Shown: positions 1 to 6,347 of the stretch, piece after piece | Numbering within the stretch: the stretch's first letter is position 1 | How the letters are laid out: each line of letters begins with the position of its first letter | Virus record (IMG/VR): IMGVR_UViG_3300050821_005417 | Coordinates: 1 to 20,804 of that record | Reading direction: 5' to 3' (one strand) | DNA length: 20,804 nt | Origin: a virus | The notes under the pieces: generated by a model | Database searches by the model: none | What the model was told of the DNA's origin: nothing | Seen by the model: the letters and a program-made list of their open reading frames with translations, nothing else | Made by a program: the position numbers and the translations under genes

Positions 1-1
1 T

Positions 2-49
2 GTGAAGCCCATCGACCTTCTGCGTATTAAGGGTCGGCCCATTCGCTGA
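2..49 (+). CDS. possible 3' tail of an upstream gene
   Basis: One frame is open from the left edge to a TGA at 47-49 and would encode the last 15 residues of a protein cut by the window edge, ending in KGRPIR. The other two + frames stop at 5 and 30. The piece is too short to recognise, and the choice rests only on this being the longest open frame next to a well-placed following gene. Confidence 0.25.
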   Translation: MKPIDLLRIKGRPIR

Positions 50-78
50 CTGAAAACCAAAAGAGCAGTGGCCGACCC
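31..78 (+). repeat. 9-bp inverted repeat upstream of the first gene
   Basis: GGGTCGGCC at 31-39 is exactly complementary to GGCCGACCC at 70-78, with a 30-nt loop. It lies between the stop at 49 and the Shine-Dalgarno sequence at 90-95. It could be an RNA hairpin or a protein-binding site. There is no T-run after it, so it does not look like a standard intrinsic terminator. Confidence 0.4.
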
Positions 79-100
79 GTTGTTTCAAAAAGGAGAACCC

Positions 101-781
101 ATGAACCGACGATCACTTTTCCGATCACTGCTTGGAGCAGTGGCCGGCGTGTTTACCTCTTCACTTCCGGCTTTTAGTAAGCCATCAATTCACCCGAATG
201 TCGGACGAAGGCTGCGCCAGATTTACGGGCTGGAGATACATCCACTCGACGAACTGATACCCGGCAACGAAGATGGATTCACGTATCGGGAACTGGCTAC
301 CTACACAGATTGTTTGTATCGTGGTGAACTTGAAAGACAATTCGGCCCTGAGAGTTTGCCTTATTGTGAAAGCGCGACATTCCGTAAAGCTATTGATCTG
401 CAGACCGCTGCACGGAGGCGAGAATGCGGGAAAAAGGTCAGAGGTGCAGAGGAGGAATTAAAAAGACTGGCTAGGGAAGTTCACGCGAGAGAAGCACCGG
501 AAAGGGAAAGGCAGCAACGGGCCGCAATACTCGAAAAATATCGAGAGGAACTGAAGTCGGTAGTCGATACCGGGCGAGAGGGGCAAGAACTAGCCAATCT
601 TAGATATGCGTATGCATTAGAAATGCACGCAATCCTGAAACAATCCAAAGAGCACTTTGGCGAACAAACAAGGAGGGAGGCGCTGATAGCCCTTCATATC
701 GGGGATGGTGACTGGCACCTCAATCCCGCGGGCTATATCTGCACCTGTATAAATGGCAAGCACGACTGCCCAAGATTTTGA
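101..781 (+). CDS. unknown protein with twin-arginine-like leader
   Basis: 226-residue protein of unknown function. The ATG at 101 is preferred because AAGGAG (90-95) sits 5 nt before it and because the protein then begins with a leader: MNRRSLFR, a hydrophobic stretch to about residue 22, then SLPAFSKP. The double arginine followed by SLF resembles a Tat signal, which would send a folded protein across the inner membrane. A GTG at 68 in the same frame would bury this leader and has no good ribosome site. The middle (about residues 95-165) is rich in E, R, K and A and probably forms a long helix or coiled coil. The C-terminus carries three cysteines (CTC, then C five residues from the end). 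No enzyme motif is visible. The coding call is firm and the export call moderate. Confidence 0.75.
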   Translation: MNRRSLFRSLLGAVAGVFTSSLPAFSKPSIHPNVGRRLRQIYGLEIHPLDELIPGNEDGFTYRELATYTDCLYRGELERQFGPESLPYCESATFRKAIDLQTAARRRECGKKVRGAEEELKRLAREVHAREAPERERQQRAAILEKYREELKSVVDTGREGQELANLRYAYALEMHAILKQSKEHFGEQTRREALIALHIGDGDWHLNPAGYICTCINGKHDCPRF

Positions 782-846
782 TCCGCTGTGCTACGGCACG
801 GTCAGAGGCCCCGAGAGATCAGAGCACACGGAGAGGCAAGGACGAT

Positions 847-1041
847 ATGATTCGACCGACGAAAGACGAACGACAGGCAGCTTCTATTGGCAACGCACTG
901 GTAAAGGCGCTGAGCCGACTAGAGGAAATATCCTTCGACCCAGAAATGATTTTTGATTCAATCAACATAAACTCGCTCCGACCGGGCGTTAAAGATGCGA
1001 TGGAGGTTTTAGGGAAGCACTATCTCGGAGAGGAAGACTAG
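847..1041 (+). CDS. small unknown protein
   Basis: 64-residue hypothetical protein beginning MIRPTKDERQ. The ATG at 847 is chosen because a purine-rich AAGGA (838-842) precedes it at close spacing. The frame is open back to a TTG at 778 that overlaps the previous stop, but that extension is Arg/Ser/Thr-rich and unconvincing. The protein is mixed alpha-helical in appearance, has no cysteines or transmembrane segment, and ends in an acidic EED tail. The stop is followed within 7 nt by the first copy of the repeated hairpin. Function not recognised. Confidence 0.55.
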   Translation: MIRPTKDERQAASIGNALVKALSRLEEISFDPEMIFDSININSLRPGVKDAMEVLGKHYLGEED

Positions 1042-1067
1042 AATCCCTCCACCGGGTGGAAGGATTC
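1041..1067 (+). terminator. hairpin, copy 1 of the repeated TCCACC/GGTGGA element
   Basis: GAATCC (1041-1046) pairs with GGATTC (1062-1067), and the 13-nt core TCCACCGGGTGGA (1048-1060) continues the stem after one mismatch, leaving a 3-nt loop. It starts at the last base of the preceding stop codon. No T-run follows, so termination is uncertain; it could equally be an RNA-processing or mRNA-stabilising hairpin. The same core recurs near 7516 and 10094. Confidence 0.55.
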
Positions 1068-1080
1068 AGACTAGGATTCT

Positions 1081-1296
1081 ATGATTGAACAAGACAGACG
1101 ACGGCTTGAGTTAGGCGTAAGGTTCGCCATGATCGCAATCGCTGAAGATTATGAGCGGGTAGCGCAACATCCGCTGACCTCAGAATCCGCGGCTTTTGCT
1201 GTCAGTTGTCAAGCACGCCGCGAGGCCTCGCAACGTGCAGCGGAGATTCGAGCGCAGTATTCCAATTTTCAGTTCCACAAGATGAGGGCGCATTGA
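1081..1296 (+). CDS. small unknown protein upstream of helicase
   Basis: 71-residue hypothetical protein. The ATG at 1081 has AGGA at 1073-1076. The sequence is helix-prone (DRRRLELGVRFAMIAIAEDY, then an Ala/Arg/Glu-rich half) with one cysteine and no known motif. The stop TGA (1294-1296) overlaps the proposed TTG start of the helicase (1293), so the two are probably translated together. It may be an accessory to the helicase-methylase pair, but only position suggests that. Confidence 0.55.
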   Translation: MIEQDRRRLELGVRFAMIAIAEDYERVAQHPLTSESAAFAVSCQARREASQRAAEIRAQYSNFQFHKMRAH

Positions 1297-2693
1297 AAGA
1301 CTGCTCCTATGAAACGTTTCTGCTGTCCAAGACTCAGGACAGTTCTGCGCTTGGCTTTGAGCCTGTATTCATGCCGGATTTCCTTTTTGATTTCCAAGCG
1401 TTTCTAACCGAGTGGGGCATACGCAAGGGGCGCGCTGCTTATTTCGCCGATTGCGGGATGGGCAAGACTCCGATGGAATTGGTCTGGGGCCAGAACGTTG
1501 TGCAGCACACGAACAAGCCAGTTCTACATTTAACGCCCCTTGCTGTATCGGCGCAGACCGTGCGCGAAGGGGAAAAGTTCGGCATAGAAGTGAAGCGCAG
1601 TCCAGATGGCAAAGTCTTCCCCGCAACGATCAATGTAACAAATTACGAAAGACTTCATTACTTTGATCCGAACGACTTCGCGGGCGTCGTATGCGACGAG
1701 AGCAGTTGTTTGAAATCTTTTGACAGTGTGCGGCGCGGCGAGATTACAGAGTTCATGCGTAAGATGCCGTACAGACTTTTAGGAACCGCGACGGCAGCAC
1801 CGAACGACTACATTGAACTCGGAACCTCATCGGAGGCCTTGGGCGAACTCGGCCACATGGACATGCTGCAACGGTTTTTCAAGAACGATCAAAACACAAT
1901 CAGGCCGATGATGTACCGCAACAAAGGTCAAAACTTCCAACAGTTGGACGACCGGGCGAAATGGAGATTCAAAGGCCATGCGAAGATTCCTTTCTGGCGT
2001 TGGATATGCTCATGGGCGCGGGCCTGCCGCAAGCCTTCCGATGTTGGATTTGAAGATGGTGCATTTATTCTCCCTCCGCTCATCGAACAACAGTACACGG
2101 TGGAGAGTCGTACGCTCGCGCCAGGCATGCTCTTCCCGATGCCGGCCATTAGTCTGCCAGAGCAACGAGAGGAGCGGAGGCGGACGATTCAAGAACGGTG
2201 CGAGAAAGTCGCGGACCTCGTAAACGATGGGGAACAAGCACTAATTTGGTGCCATCTGAACGACGAAAGCAACTTGCTCGAAGAGTTGATTCCCGATGCA
2301 GTTCAGGTGAGCGGCGAAGACGAGGACGAGGAGAAAGAAGAAAAGTTCCTAGGCTTTTCTAGCGGCGCGATAACTCGGCTTATTAGTAAGCCGAAAATTG
2401 GGGCATGGGGGTTAAATTTCCAAAACTGCGCTCACGTTACTTCGTTCCCTAGCCATTCGTTTGAAAGTTATTACCAATCTATTCGGCGCTGTTGGCGGTT
2501 TGGACAAAAGCGGCCAGTGCGGTCTGATATCGTAACCACCGAAGGCGAACGAGATGTAATGGCAAATCTGCAACGCAAAGCTAAGGCGGCAGACGAGATG
2601 TTCTCGGCACTGGTTGAGCAAATGAATTATTCGATGAGCCTTGAGCGGTCTATCGAGTTCACCGCAGAAATGGAAGTCCCACAATGGCTGTGA
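1293..2693 (+). CDS. SF2/SNF2-like DEAD/DEAH-type helicase
   Basis: About 466-residue nucleic-acid-dependent ATPase of superfamily 2, of the compact phage SNF2-like kind. Visible motifs: Walker A as DCGMGKT (residues 53-59, the GxGKT type), motif Ia region LHLTPLAVSAQ (78-88), Walker B/DEAD-type box VVCDESS (132-138), motif III LLGTATAAPND, and motif VI SIRRCWRFGQKRP near residue 400, with arginine-finger candidates. The TTG at 1293 is chosen because it overlaps the previous stop and leaves a protein starting just before SYETFL; the same frame is open to a TTG at 1206, which would mean an 88-nt overlap. It overlaps the methyltransferase by 10 nt. Such helicases may remodel DNA in phage replication or act with a modification enzyme. 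An acidic EDEDEEKEEK patch lies between the two RecA-like lobes. Family call strong, role inferred. Confidence 0.85.
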   Translation: MKDCSYETFLLSKTQDSSALGFEPVFMPDFLFDFQAFLTEWGIRKGRAAYFADCGMGKTPMELVWGQNVVQHTNKPVLHLTPLAVSAQTVREGEKFGIEVKRSPDGKVFPATINVTNYERLHYFDPNDFAGVVCDESSCLKSFDSVRRGEITEFMRKMPYRLLGTATAAPNDYIELGTSSEALGELGHMDMLQRFFKNDQNTIRPMMYRNKGQNFQQLDDRAKWRFKGHAKIPFWRWICSWARACRKPSDVGFEDGAFILPPLIEQQYTVESRTLAPGMLFPMPAISLPEQREERRRTIQERCEKVADLVNDGEQALIWCHLNDESNLLEELIPDAVQVSGEDEDEEKEEKFLGFSSGAITRLISKPKIGAWGLNFQNCAHVTSFPSHSFESYYQSIRRCWRFGQKRPVRSDIVTTEGERDVMANLQRKAKAADEMFSALVEQMNYSMSLERSIEFTAEMEVPQWL

Positions 2694-3679
2694 TTGCACA
2701 GGAACTGCACAAGAAATACGCCGTCTATAACGGTGACTGCAAGAAAATAATGGCGGGCTTGCCAGACAAATCGGTGCATCTCTCGATTTACTCTCCACCG
2801 TTCGCGACCAATTCCGGCGCACTTTATACCTACAGTTCCAGCGAGAAGGACCTCTCGAACTGCAAAGACTATCAGCAATTCTTTGAGCATTACGCATTCG
2901 TAGTTAGAGAAATTGCGCGACTGACTCACCCAGGCCGCATGACCTGCGTACACTGCATGGACGTACCAAGCGGGAACTCGGGAACGGATTACCTCATCGA
3001 CTTTCCCGGCGATATCGTTAGACTCCACGAAAAAGAAGGCTGGAACTACATCGCCCGCTACGCCATATGGAAAGAGCCACTAGCCGTCCGCAATCGCACG
3101 ATGGCAAAGAATCTAGCCCACAAAACCATCGTTGACGATTCTTCGCGTTGTTCGGTCGCGAGTGCAGATTATCTAGTGGTCTTTCGGCGCAAAGGCCAGA
3201 ATCAAATACCAATCAAACACCCGCAAGGTCTCTTAGAATACGCGGGCGAACGTAAGATCCCGGCAGACCTCTTAAAGTACCGCGGATGGAAAGGCAACCA
3301 GATCGAGAATCGCTACTCGCATTGGATCTGGCGTCAATACGCCTCAGCCTTTTGGGATGACATCCGTCTCGGGCATGTGCTTCCCTTCCGTCAAGCTAAA
3401 GACGAAGAGGATGAGAAGCACGTACACCCGCTGCAACTCGATGTGATTGACCGATGCCTTACGCTCTGGTCGAATCCCGGCGAAGTAATCTTAACGCCGT
3501 TTATGGGTGTCGGCTCCGAAGTTCACGAAGCAATACGCATGGAGCGCAAAGCGCTCGGCATGGAACTAAAACCGAGTTATTACAAGCAAGCTTTGAAAAA
3601 CATCGCAGAAATTCTAAAAACTGGAAAGATCAATGTGCAAGAGGAATTGTACGGAGCGGAGGAAGAGATTACGGCATGA
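2684..3679 (+). CDS. site-specific DNA methyltransferase, beta class (N4-C or N6-A)
   Basis: 331-residue amino-methyltransferase that would transfer a methyl group from S-adenosylmethionine to an exocyclic base nitrogen. The catalytic motif IV is SPPF (residues 37-40) near the N-terminus, and the SAM-binding motif I, LTPFMGVGSE, lies near residue 270. The order catalytic - target recognition - SAM binding is that of beta-class enzymes. An SPP catalytic motif is more usual in N4-cytosine enzymes, while DPP favours adenine, so the methylated base is only suggested. The middle (about 100-240) with LAHKTIVDDSS and the AGERKIPADLL stretch would hold target recognition. The ATG lies inside the end of the helicase gene, indicating coupled expression. 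No restriction nuclease gene is seen nearby, so a self-protective orphan methylase is likelier than a full R-M system. Confidence 0.88.
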   Translation: MAVIAQELHKKYAVYNGDCKKIMAGLPDKSVHLSIYSPPFATNSGALYTYSSSEKDLSNCKDYQQFFEHYAFVVREIARLTHPGRMTCVHCMDVPSGNSGTDYLIDFPGDIVRLHEKEGWNYIARYAIWKEPLAVRNRTMAKNLAHKTIVDDSSRCSVASADYLVVFRRKGQNQIPIKHPQGLLEYAGERKIPADLLKYRGWKGNQIENRYSHWIWRQYASAFWDDIRLGHVLPFRQAKDEEDEKHVHPLQLDVIDRCLTLWSNPGEVILTPFMGVGSEVHEAIRMERKALGMELKPSYYKQALKNIAEILKTGKINVQEELYGAEEEITA

Positions 3680-3777
3680 AACTCCGCTTTATCGCCGTCG
3701 CTGTGTTCTGGTACGCTTGGCGCTCTGTGAGGCAGGCATGTGGAAGCGAATCTCGGACTTATTTGTCGAGGCGATGA
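3676..3777 (+). CDS. micro-ORF, basic/aromatic peptide
   Basis: 33-residue ORF starting at an ATG that overlaps the methyltransferase stop as ATGA. It begins MKLRFIAVAVFWYAW, a short hydrophobic stretch, and ends in a basic tail with one cysteine. It overlaps the next micro-ORF by 40 nt in another frame. It may be a genuine tiny membrane peptide or simply the ribosome bridge to the next start. Support is mainly the ATGA junction. Confidence 0.35.
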   Translation: MKLRFIAVAVFWYAWRSVRQACGSESRTYLSRR

Positions 3778-3854
3778 TCGTGTTGACATTGGCTGCCATC
3801 GCAGTCTGTGCGGTCTTGATTGTTTGGGAATTTATTAACGAGGTTTTGACGTGA
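3738..3854 (+). CDS. 38-residue single-pass membrane peptide
   Basis: Starts at ATG 3738 after GAGGCAGG and ends in a TGA that overlaps the GTG start of the TadE-like gene. Residues 11-30 form one strong transmembrane helix (EAMIVLTLAAIAVCAVLIVW) flanked by charged residues. It has the size and shape of other tiny phage membrane proteins; a holin is possible, but one helix and no lysin next door make that weak. Its place directly before a pseudopilin-like gene suggests a shared envelope role. Confidence 0.5.
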   Translation: MWKRISDLFVEAMIVLTLAAIAVCAVLIVWEFINEVLT

Positions 3855-4249
3855 AAATCACAAAACGACTGAAAGATGAAAGAGGGCAGGCGATTCTGGA
3901 GGCAGCGGTCATGCTACCAGTGTTGATTTTTGTAGCACTGGCAATGATCGACATCCAGGTTGCCGAAAGTACAGCAGGAAGTCTGAACTACGTGGTCACT
4001 GAGGCAGCGCGTTGCGAAGCGATTGCAGGACTGCCGTGCAATTCTCCGAACAATGCCGGCCTCTACGCGAATCAACTGGCTTACAATCTCAGACTTCGGA
4101 ACGGATTCACGGTCGCATCTTACGGATGCGATGTGTTGTCCGGCTCATGCACGATGGTTGCTTCGTACTCGTACAAGCCGCTCGGCGTGTGGTTTCCGCA
4201 GATGATAATCACGCGAACGGGGACGGCTTCACTCAAGACTGGAGGGTAA
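3851..4249 (+). CDS. TadE-like pseudopilin-type protein
   Basis: 132-residue protein with the N-terminal signature of the TadE family, minor pseudopilins of the tight-adherence (Tad) pilus. The charged start (KITKRLKDE) is followed by RGQAILEAAVMLPVLIF, a hydrophobic helix to about residue 35. Gly12 with Glu17 five residues on matches the prepilin-peptidase pattern G|xxxxE, and the later VVTEAARCEA fits the conserved helix after the membrane segment. Four cysteines in the C-terminal half (including GLPC, YGCD and GSC) could form disulfides outside the cell. The GTG start overlaps the previous stop. No other tad genes are visible. Phage carriage of TadE is unusual. Family call good from the N-terminus; the rest is not diagnostic. 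Confidence 0.72.
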   Translation: MKITKRLKDERGQAILEAAVMLPVLIFVALAMIDIQVAESTAGSLNYVVTEAARCEAIAGLPCNSPNNAGLYANQLAYNLRLRNGFTVASYGCDVLSGSCTMVASYSYKPLGVWFPQMIITRTGTASLKTGG

Positions 4250-4250
4250 C

Positions 4251-4340
4251 GTGATTCTCTTAGTGCTGTATATCGTCGGTCCGTTTCTCTATTTGCTCTT
4301 CGCCATTCGCGAATGGATTGAGGTCGGAAAATGGCGTTAA
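4251..4340 (+). CDS. 29-residue membrane micro-protein
   Basis: GTG at 4251 follows GGAGGG (4241-4246) and immediately succeeds the TadE-like stop. The peptide is almost entirely one hydrophobic helix (ILLVLYIVGPFLYLLFAI) followed by REWIEVGKWR. Its stop overlaps the ATG of the next gene at 4331. The good ribosome site, tight junctions and clean membrane-helix pattern support it despite its size. Function unknown. Confidence 0.5.
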   Translation: MILLVLYIVGPFLYLLFAIREWIEVGKWR

Positions 4341-4516
4341 GTCCTCACGGTTGCTGGAATGGTCATCCGCATTTGGTACCAGACGGGTGCGTGTCTCAGG
4401 AGCAGGCTTTGGAGCGCGCACTGAAAAGCGCCTTACGTTCCGAGGAGAGACTTTACGATTTGGAACATCCTGCGACAGCATGGCAGAAATTGGCGAAATA
4501 CTTGAGGCTAAAATGA
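4331..4516 (+). CDS. small unknown protein
   Basis: 61-residue hypothetical protein, overlapping the preceding micro-gene by 10 nt and the following gene by an ATGA junction at 4513. It begins MALSPHGCWNGHPHL, with two cysteines and three histidines near the N-terminus that could bind a metal, and continues as a charged helix (QALERALKSALRSEERLYD). No known family recognised. Confidence 0.5.
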   Translation: MALSPHGCWNGHPHLVPDGCVSQEQALERALKSALRSEERLYDLEHPATAWQKLAKYLRLK

Positions 4517-4752
4517 ATCGTTTTGTATCGGTGCAAGTGAAGTGTGCGGGATGCGGGGCGCAGTTCGGGGAAGCGAACCACAGGTTCGTGCTCCATGACG
4601 AGCGAACAGATTTATTAACGCTAAATGTAGCCCTGTATTCCGTGAGAAAGTTTGAGCCATCAAGCCAATTGACAGATTTCGACTATCCGGTATGCGGAGA
4701 ATCTTGTTTGCAAAAACTGGAAGGCAAGTTAATCTCTGGGCAAAAGCTATGA
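4513..4752 (+). CDS. small Cys-pair protein, probable zinc ribbon
   Basis: 79-residue protein. CAGC (residues 11-14) and CGESC (about 61-65) form two spaced cysteine pairs typical of a single zinc-ribbon fold. The ATG at 4513 lies in the ATGA overlap with the previous stop, and its own stop overlaps the next ATG in the same way. Such small ribbons in phages often bind DNA or partner proteins, but nothing here fixes the target. The frame is open further upstream, but the overlap favours this start. Confidence 0.6.
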   Translation: MNRFVSVQVKCAGCGAQFGEANHRFVLHDERTDLLTLNVALYSVRKFEPSSQLTDFDYPVCGESCLQKLEGKLISGQKL

Positions 4753-5336
4753 ACATCGCATCCGTAGGCCCGATTGAAAAACTAACCCGGCAAGATGCCG
4801 AGGCTCCAGAGTACGCACGGCACGTCTGGTACGACGTAGAAAACGGCCGGCTGGTCGTAACGAACGGGCACGCGCTGGTGATTGCGGCGGTGGAACCTGA
4901 AGACGAAGACGTTACTGGAGTTCTCAGCGTTGAGGCGATTCAGTACGCTAGGTGGCTAGTGCGCAGACATTACTCGTCCTACTTCAAATGTGTAGCGAAG
5001 GAGTATGAATTTGACGATGGCACGCGAATGCCACGGCCTCAAGGAGAGTTCCCTGATTACGCAGCGATTGTGCCAGAGATTGCAGGACCGCCGACCGCGA
5101 CGTTCAATCCTGAATTGCTGGCACAGATTGTCGCTGCATTTCCAAAACGGGAGATTGGAAAGAAGGGGACCAATCCAGGCTCAATCAGTTTGTGGGTCAC
5201 GCCGTCAGAAGATCCAATGAAGCCGGGGCCGATCATCGTGCGTGCGCATTACACGGGCGGTATGGCGCTATTGATGGGCGTCACCGGAATGGACCCGACG
5301 AAATGGGTTCTCGAACTTCCGAGCGGAAGGAAATAG
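4749..5336 (+). CDS. beta sliding-clamp-like protein (short, phage type)
   Basis: 195-residue protein resembling parts of the DNA polymerase III beta clamp. The clues are the strand pattern around RLVVTNGHALVIAAVEPED (the position where bacterial clamps have a TDGHRLA-like segment), GEFPDYAAIVPE (the FPdy..ViP loop), a helix starting FNPELLAQIVAAF, and a closing strand region GMALLMGV. Bacterial DnaN is about 370 residues with three domains; this has room for fewer than two full ones and would need a higher oligomer, or it may have lost clamp function. The ATG at 4749 overlaps the previous stop. If real it would tether a polymerase or other enzyme to DNA. No polymerase is in the window. Confidence 0.5.
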   Translation: MNIASVGPIEKLTRQDAEAPEYARHVWYDVENGRLVVTNGHALVIAAVEPEDEDVTGVLSVEAIQYARWLVRRHYSSYFKCVAKEYEFDDGTRMPRPQGEFPDYAAIVPEIAGPPTATFNPELLAQIVAAFPKREIGKKGTNPGSISLWVTPSEDPMKPGPIIVRAHYTGGMALLMGVTGMDPTKWVLELPSGRK

Positions 5337-5338
5337 TT

Positions 5339-5500
5339 TTGGACCAACTGGCGCACATCGACGCGGTTATCCAGCGAACGGAAGATCGCAAACTTCTGAG
5401 GCTTTTGAATCGCGCATGGTGGACCGAATATTTCAAGAATCAACGAAAGGACGAAAGCAATGCAAGAACCTCCTCCCCTCCCACAGCAGTTGGACGATGA
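5339..5500 (+). CDS. small unknown protein
   Basis: 53-residue ORF with a TTG start at 5339, eight bases after AAGGA (5327-5331). It reads as a helix-rich peptide (IQRTEDRKLLRLLNRAWW) with a polar tail. It begins 2 nt after the clamp-like gene and overlaps the next small gene by 41 nt. Not recognised. An ATG start is lacking, so the exact start is uncertain. Confidence 0.45.
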   Translation: MDQLAHIDAVIQRTEDRKLLRLLNRAWWTEYFKNQRKDESNARTSSPPTAVGR

Positions 5501-5639
5501 CGATATCGAGATGCTCTACTTGCGCGGCGAGTTAGTCCGTCTTGAGAAATCTGGAACCAAGATCGTGCGAAACTTATTTCTCGCCTGCGTAGTTAGCGGG
5601 CTTTTATGGTTCGGGCTTTACAAGCTTTGGCACGGATGA
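5460..5639 (+). CDS. 59-residue protein with C-terminal membrane helix
   Basis: ATG 5460 follows AAAGGA (about 5446-5451). The protein has a Pro-rich start (EPPPLPQQ), an acidic DDDD segment, a short amphipathic helix (ELVRLEKSG) and one C-terminal transmembrane helix (NLFLACVVSGLLWFGLYKL). The layout - cytosolic acidic head, membrane tail - is seen in many small phage membrane proteins, including some lysis or superinfection-exclusion proteins, but there is no motif to decide. Confidence 0.55.
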   Translation: MQEPPPLPQQLDDDDIEMLYLRGELVRLEKSGTKIVRNLFLACVVSGLLWFGLYKLWHG

Positions 5640-5666
5640 GTTTGAGGACTTTGTAAATCCACGGCG

Positions 5667-5691
5667 AAAGGAGAACTGGATGAGAGGGTAA
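5667..5691 (+). promoter_or_regulatory. strong ribosome site before a three-codon ORF
   Basis: AAAGGAG (5667-5673) is the best ribosome site in this gap, yet the ATG it serves (5680) is followed by only two more codons and TAA (5689-5691). It could be a leader mini-ORF affecting downstream translation, or a relic of a broken gene. The rest of the 133-nt gap (5640-5772) shows no clear promoter. Confidence 0.3.
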
Positions 5692-5772
5692 CTCTTGGTC
5701 GTAGATAAGGAATGCATAAATTAGTGAATGAGAAGCGGGCTGGCTTGACAGGGCTGGCCCGCATTAAAGCCC

Positions 5773-5976
5773 ATGACGATTATCTGTTCACAGTGCGGAC
5801 CGAAGTTCGCTGGGTTTTTTACCCATGCGGAAAAGAAGCGGGCGAACTGCGAACGTTTGTGCATAACATGCCAGCGAAAGAAAAGCATGGAACAGCGTGC
5901 CGCGCACCATATCAAAACCGATCCTAGCCAGTCGTGGGCCGGTAATAACAAGCTGTTTCTACCGGGGAGCCACTGA
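5773..5976 (+). CDS. small Cys-rich zinc-finger-like protein
   Basis: 67-residue protein with CSQC (residues 5-8) and a second cluster ANCERLCITC (about 25-34), a C-x2-C ... C-x2-C arrangement typical of small phage zinc-binding proteins that begin with a similar CxxC motif. The tail is basic (RKK, then HH). The stop TGA overlaps the next ATG (TGATG), supporting this frame over a 71-residue ORF at 5712-5927 in another frame that has no motif. The ribosome site is weak. Confidence 0.55.
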   Translation: MTIICSQCGPKFAGFFTHAEKKRANCERLCITCQRKKSMEQRAAHHIKTDPSQSWAGNNKLFLPGSH

Positions 5977-6347
5977 TGACCGTTACTATTTCTCTCGCGA
6001 CAAACGACGAGCACGGCAACGAAACCGGGAAGTTGTCGGCTGTCCAACTCGGGAACGGTGCTCTTGATCTGCAATGGGGCGAGATTGGCTCGGAGCCGCG
6101 CTATCGACTGCTATACCGTAAATTCCTATTCATTCAACGACGGCGTTACGATGTCACAGCAGTTCACGCTTGGTACGGCAATTGGTGCTGGACCGGTGTT
6201 TCAATGCAAGCATCTGAAGCAGTAAAACTCCTCAACAATCTGAGCAATGATGACCGCTGGCACTGCGAAGGCGGGTGGTGTGACCTAAGCGACGCCTATG
6301 CGGTCGGTGCGGTCACGGCTGAACTGCTGGCCGATGTCGATGGCTAA
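5976..6347 (+). CDS. unknown protein
   Basis: 123-residue hypothetical protein in a TGATG overlap with the zinc-finger-like gene. It appears beta-rich in the first half (LSAVQLGNGALDLQWGEIG) with many tryptophans and tyrosines (HAWYGNWCWTG), then a helix (ASEAVKLLNNL) and a Trp/Cys segment (HCEGGWCDL). No signal peptide or known motif. Its end overlaps the cytosine methyltransferase start by 8 nt, so the two are likely co-translated. Confidence 0.65.
   Translation: MTVTISLATNDEHGNETGKLSAVQLGNGALDLQWGEIGSEPRYRLLYRKFLFIQRRRYDVTAVHAWYGNWCWTGVSMQASEAVKLLNNLSNDDRWHCEGGWCDLSDAYAVGAVTAELLADVDG

Noticed and set aside
2412-2897. 161-codon minus-strand open frame across the helicase-methylase junction
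   Set aside because: It covers coding motifs of two firm + strand genes and has a Ser/Arg/Cys-rich composition typical of a shadow frame.
5712-5927. 71-codon ORF overlapping the zinc-finger-like gene
   Set aside because: Its start has a ribosome site directly abutting the ATG and it lacks motifs, whereas the 5773 frame has paired CxxC motifs and a TGATG junction with the next gene.
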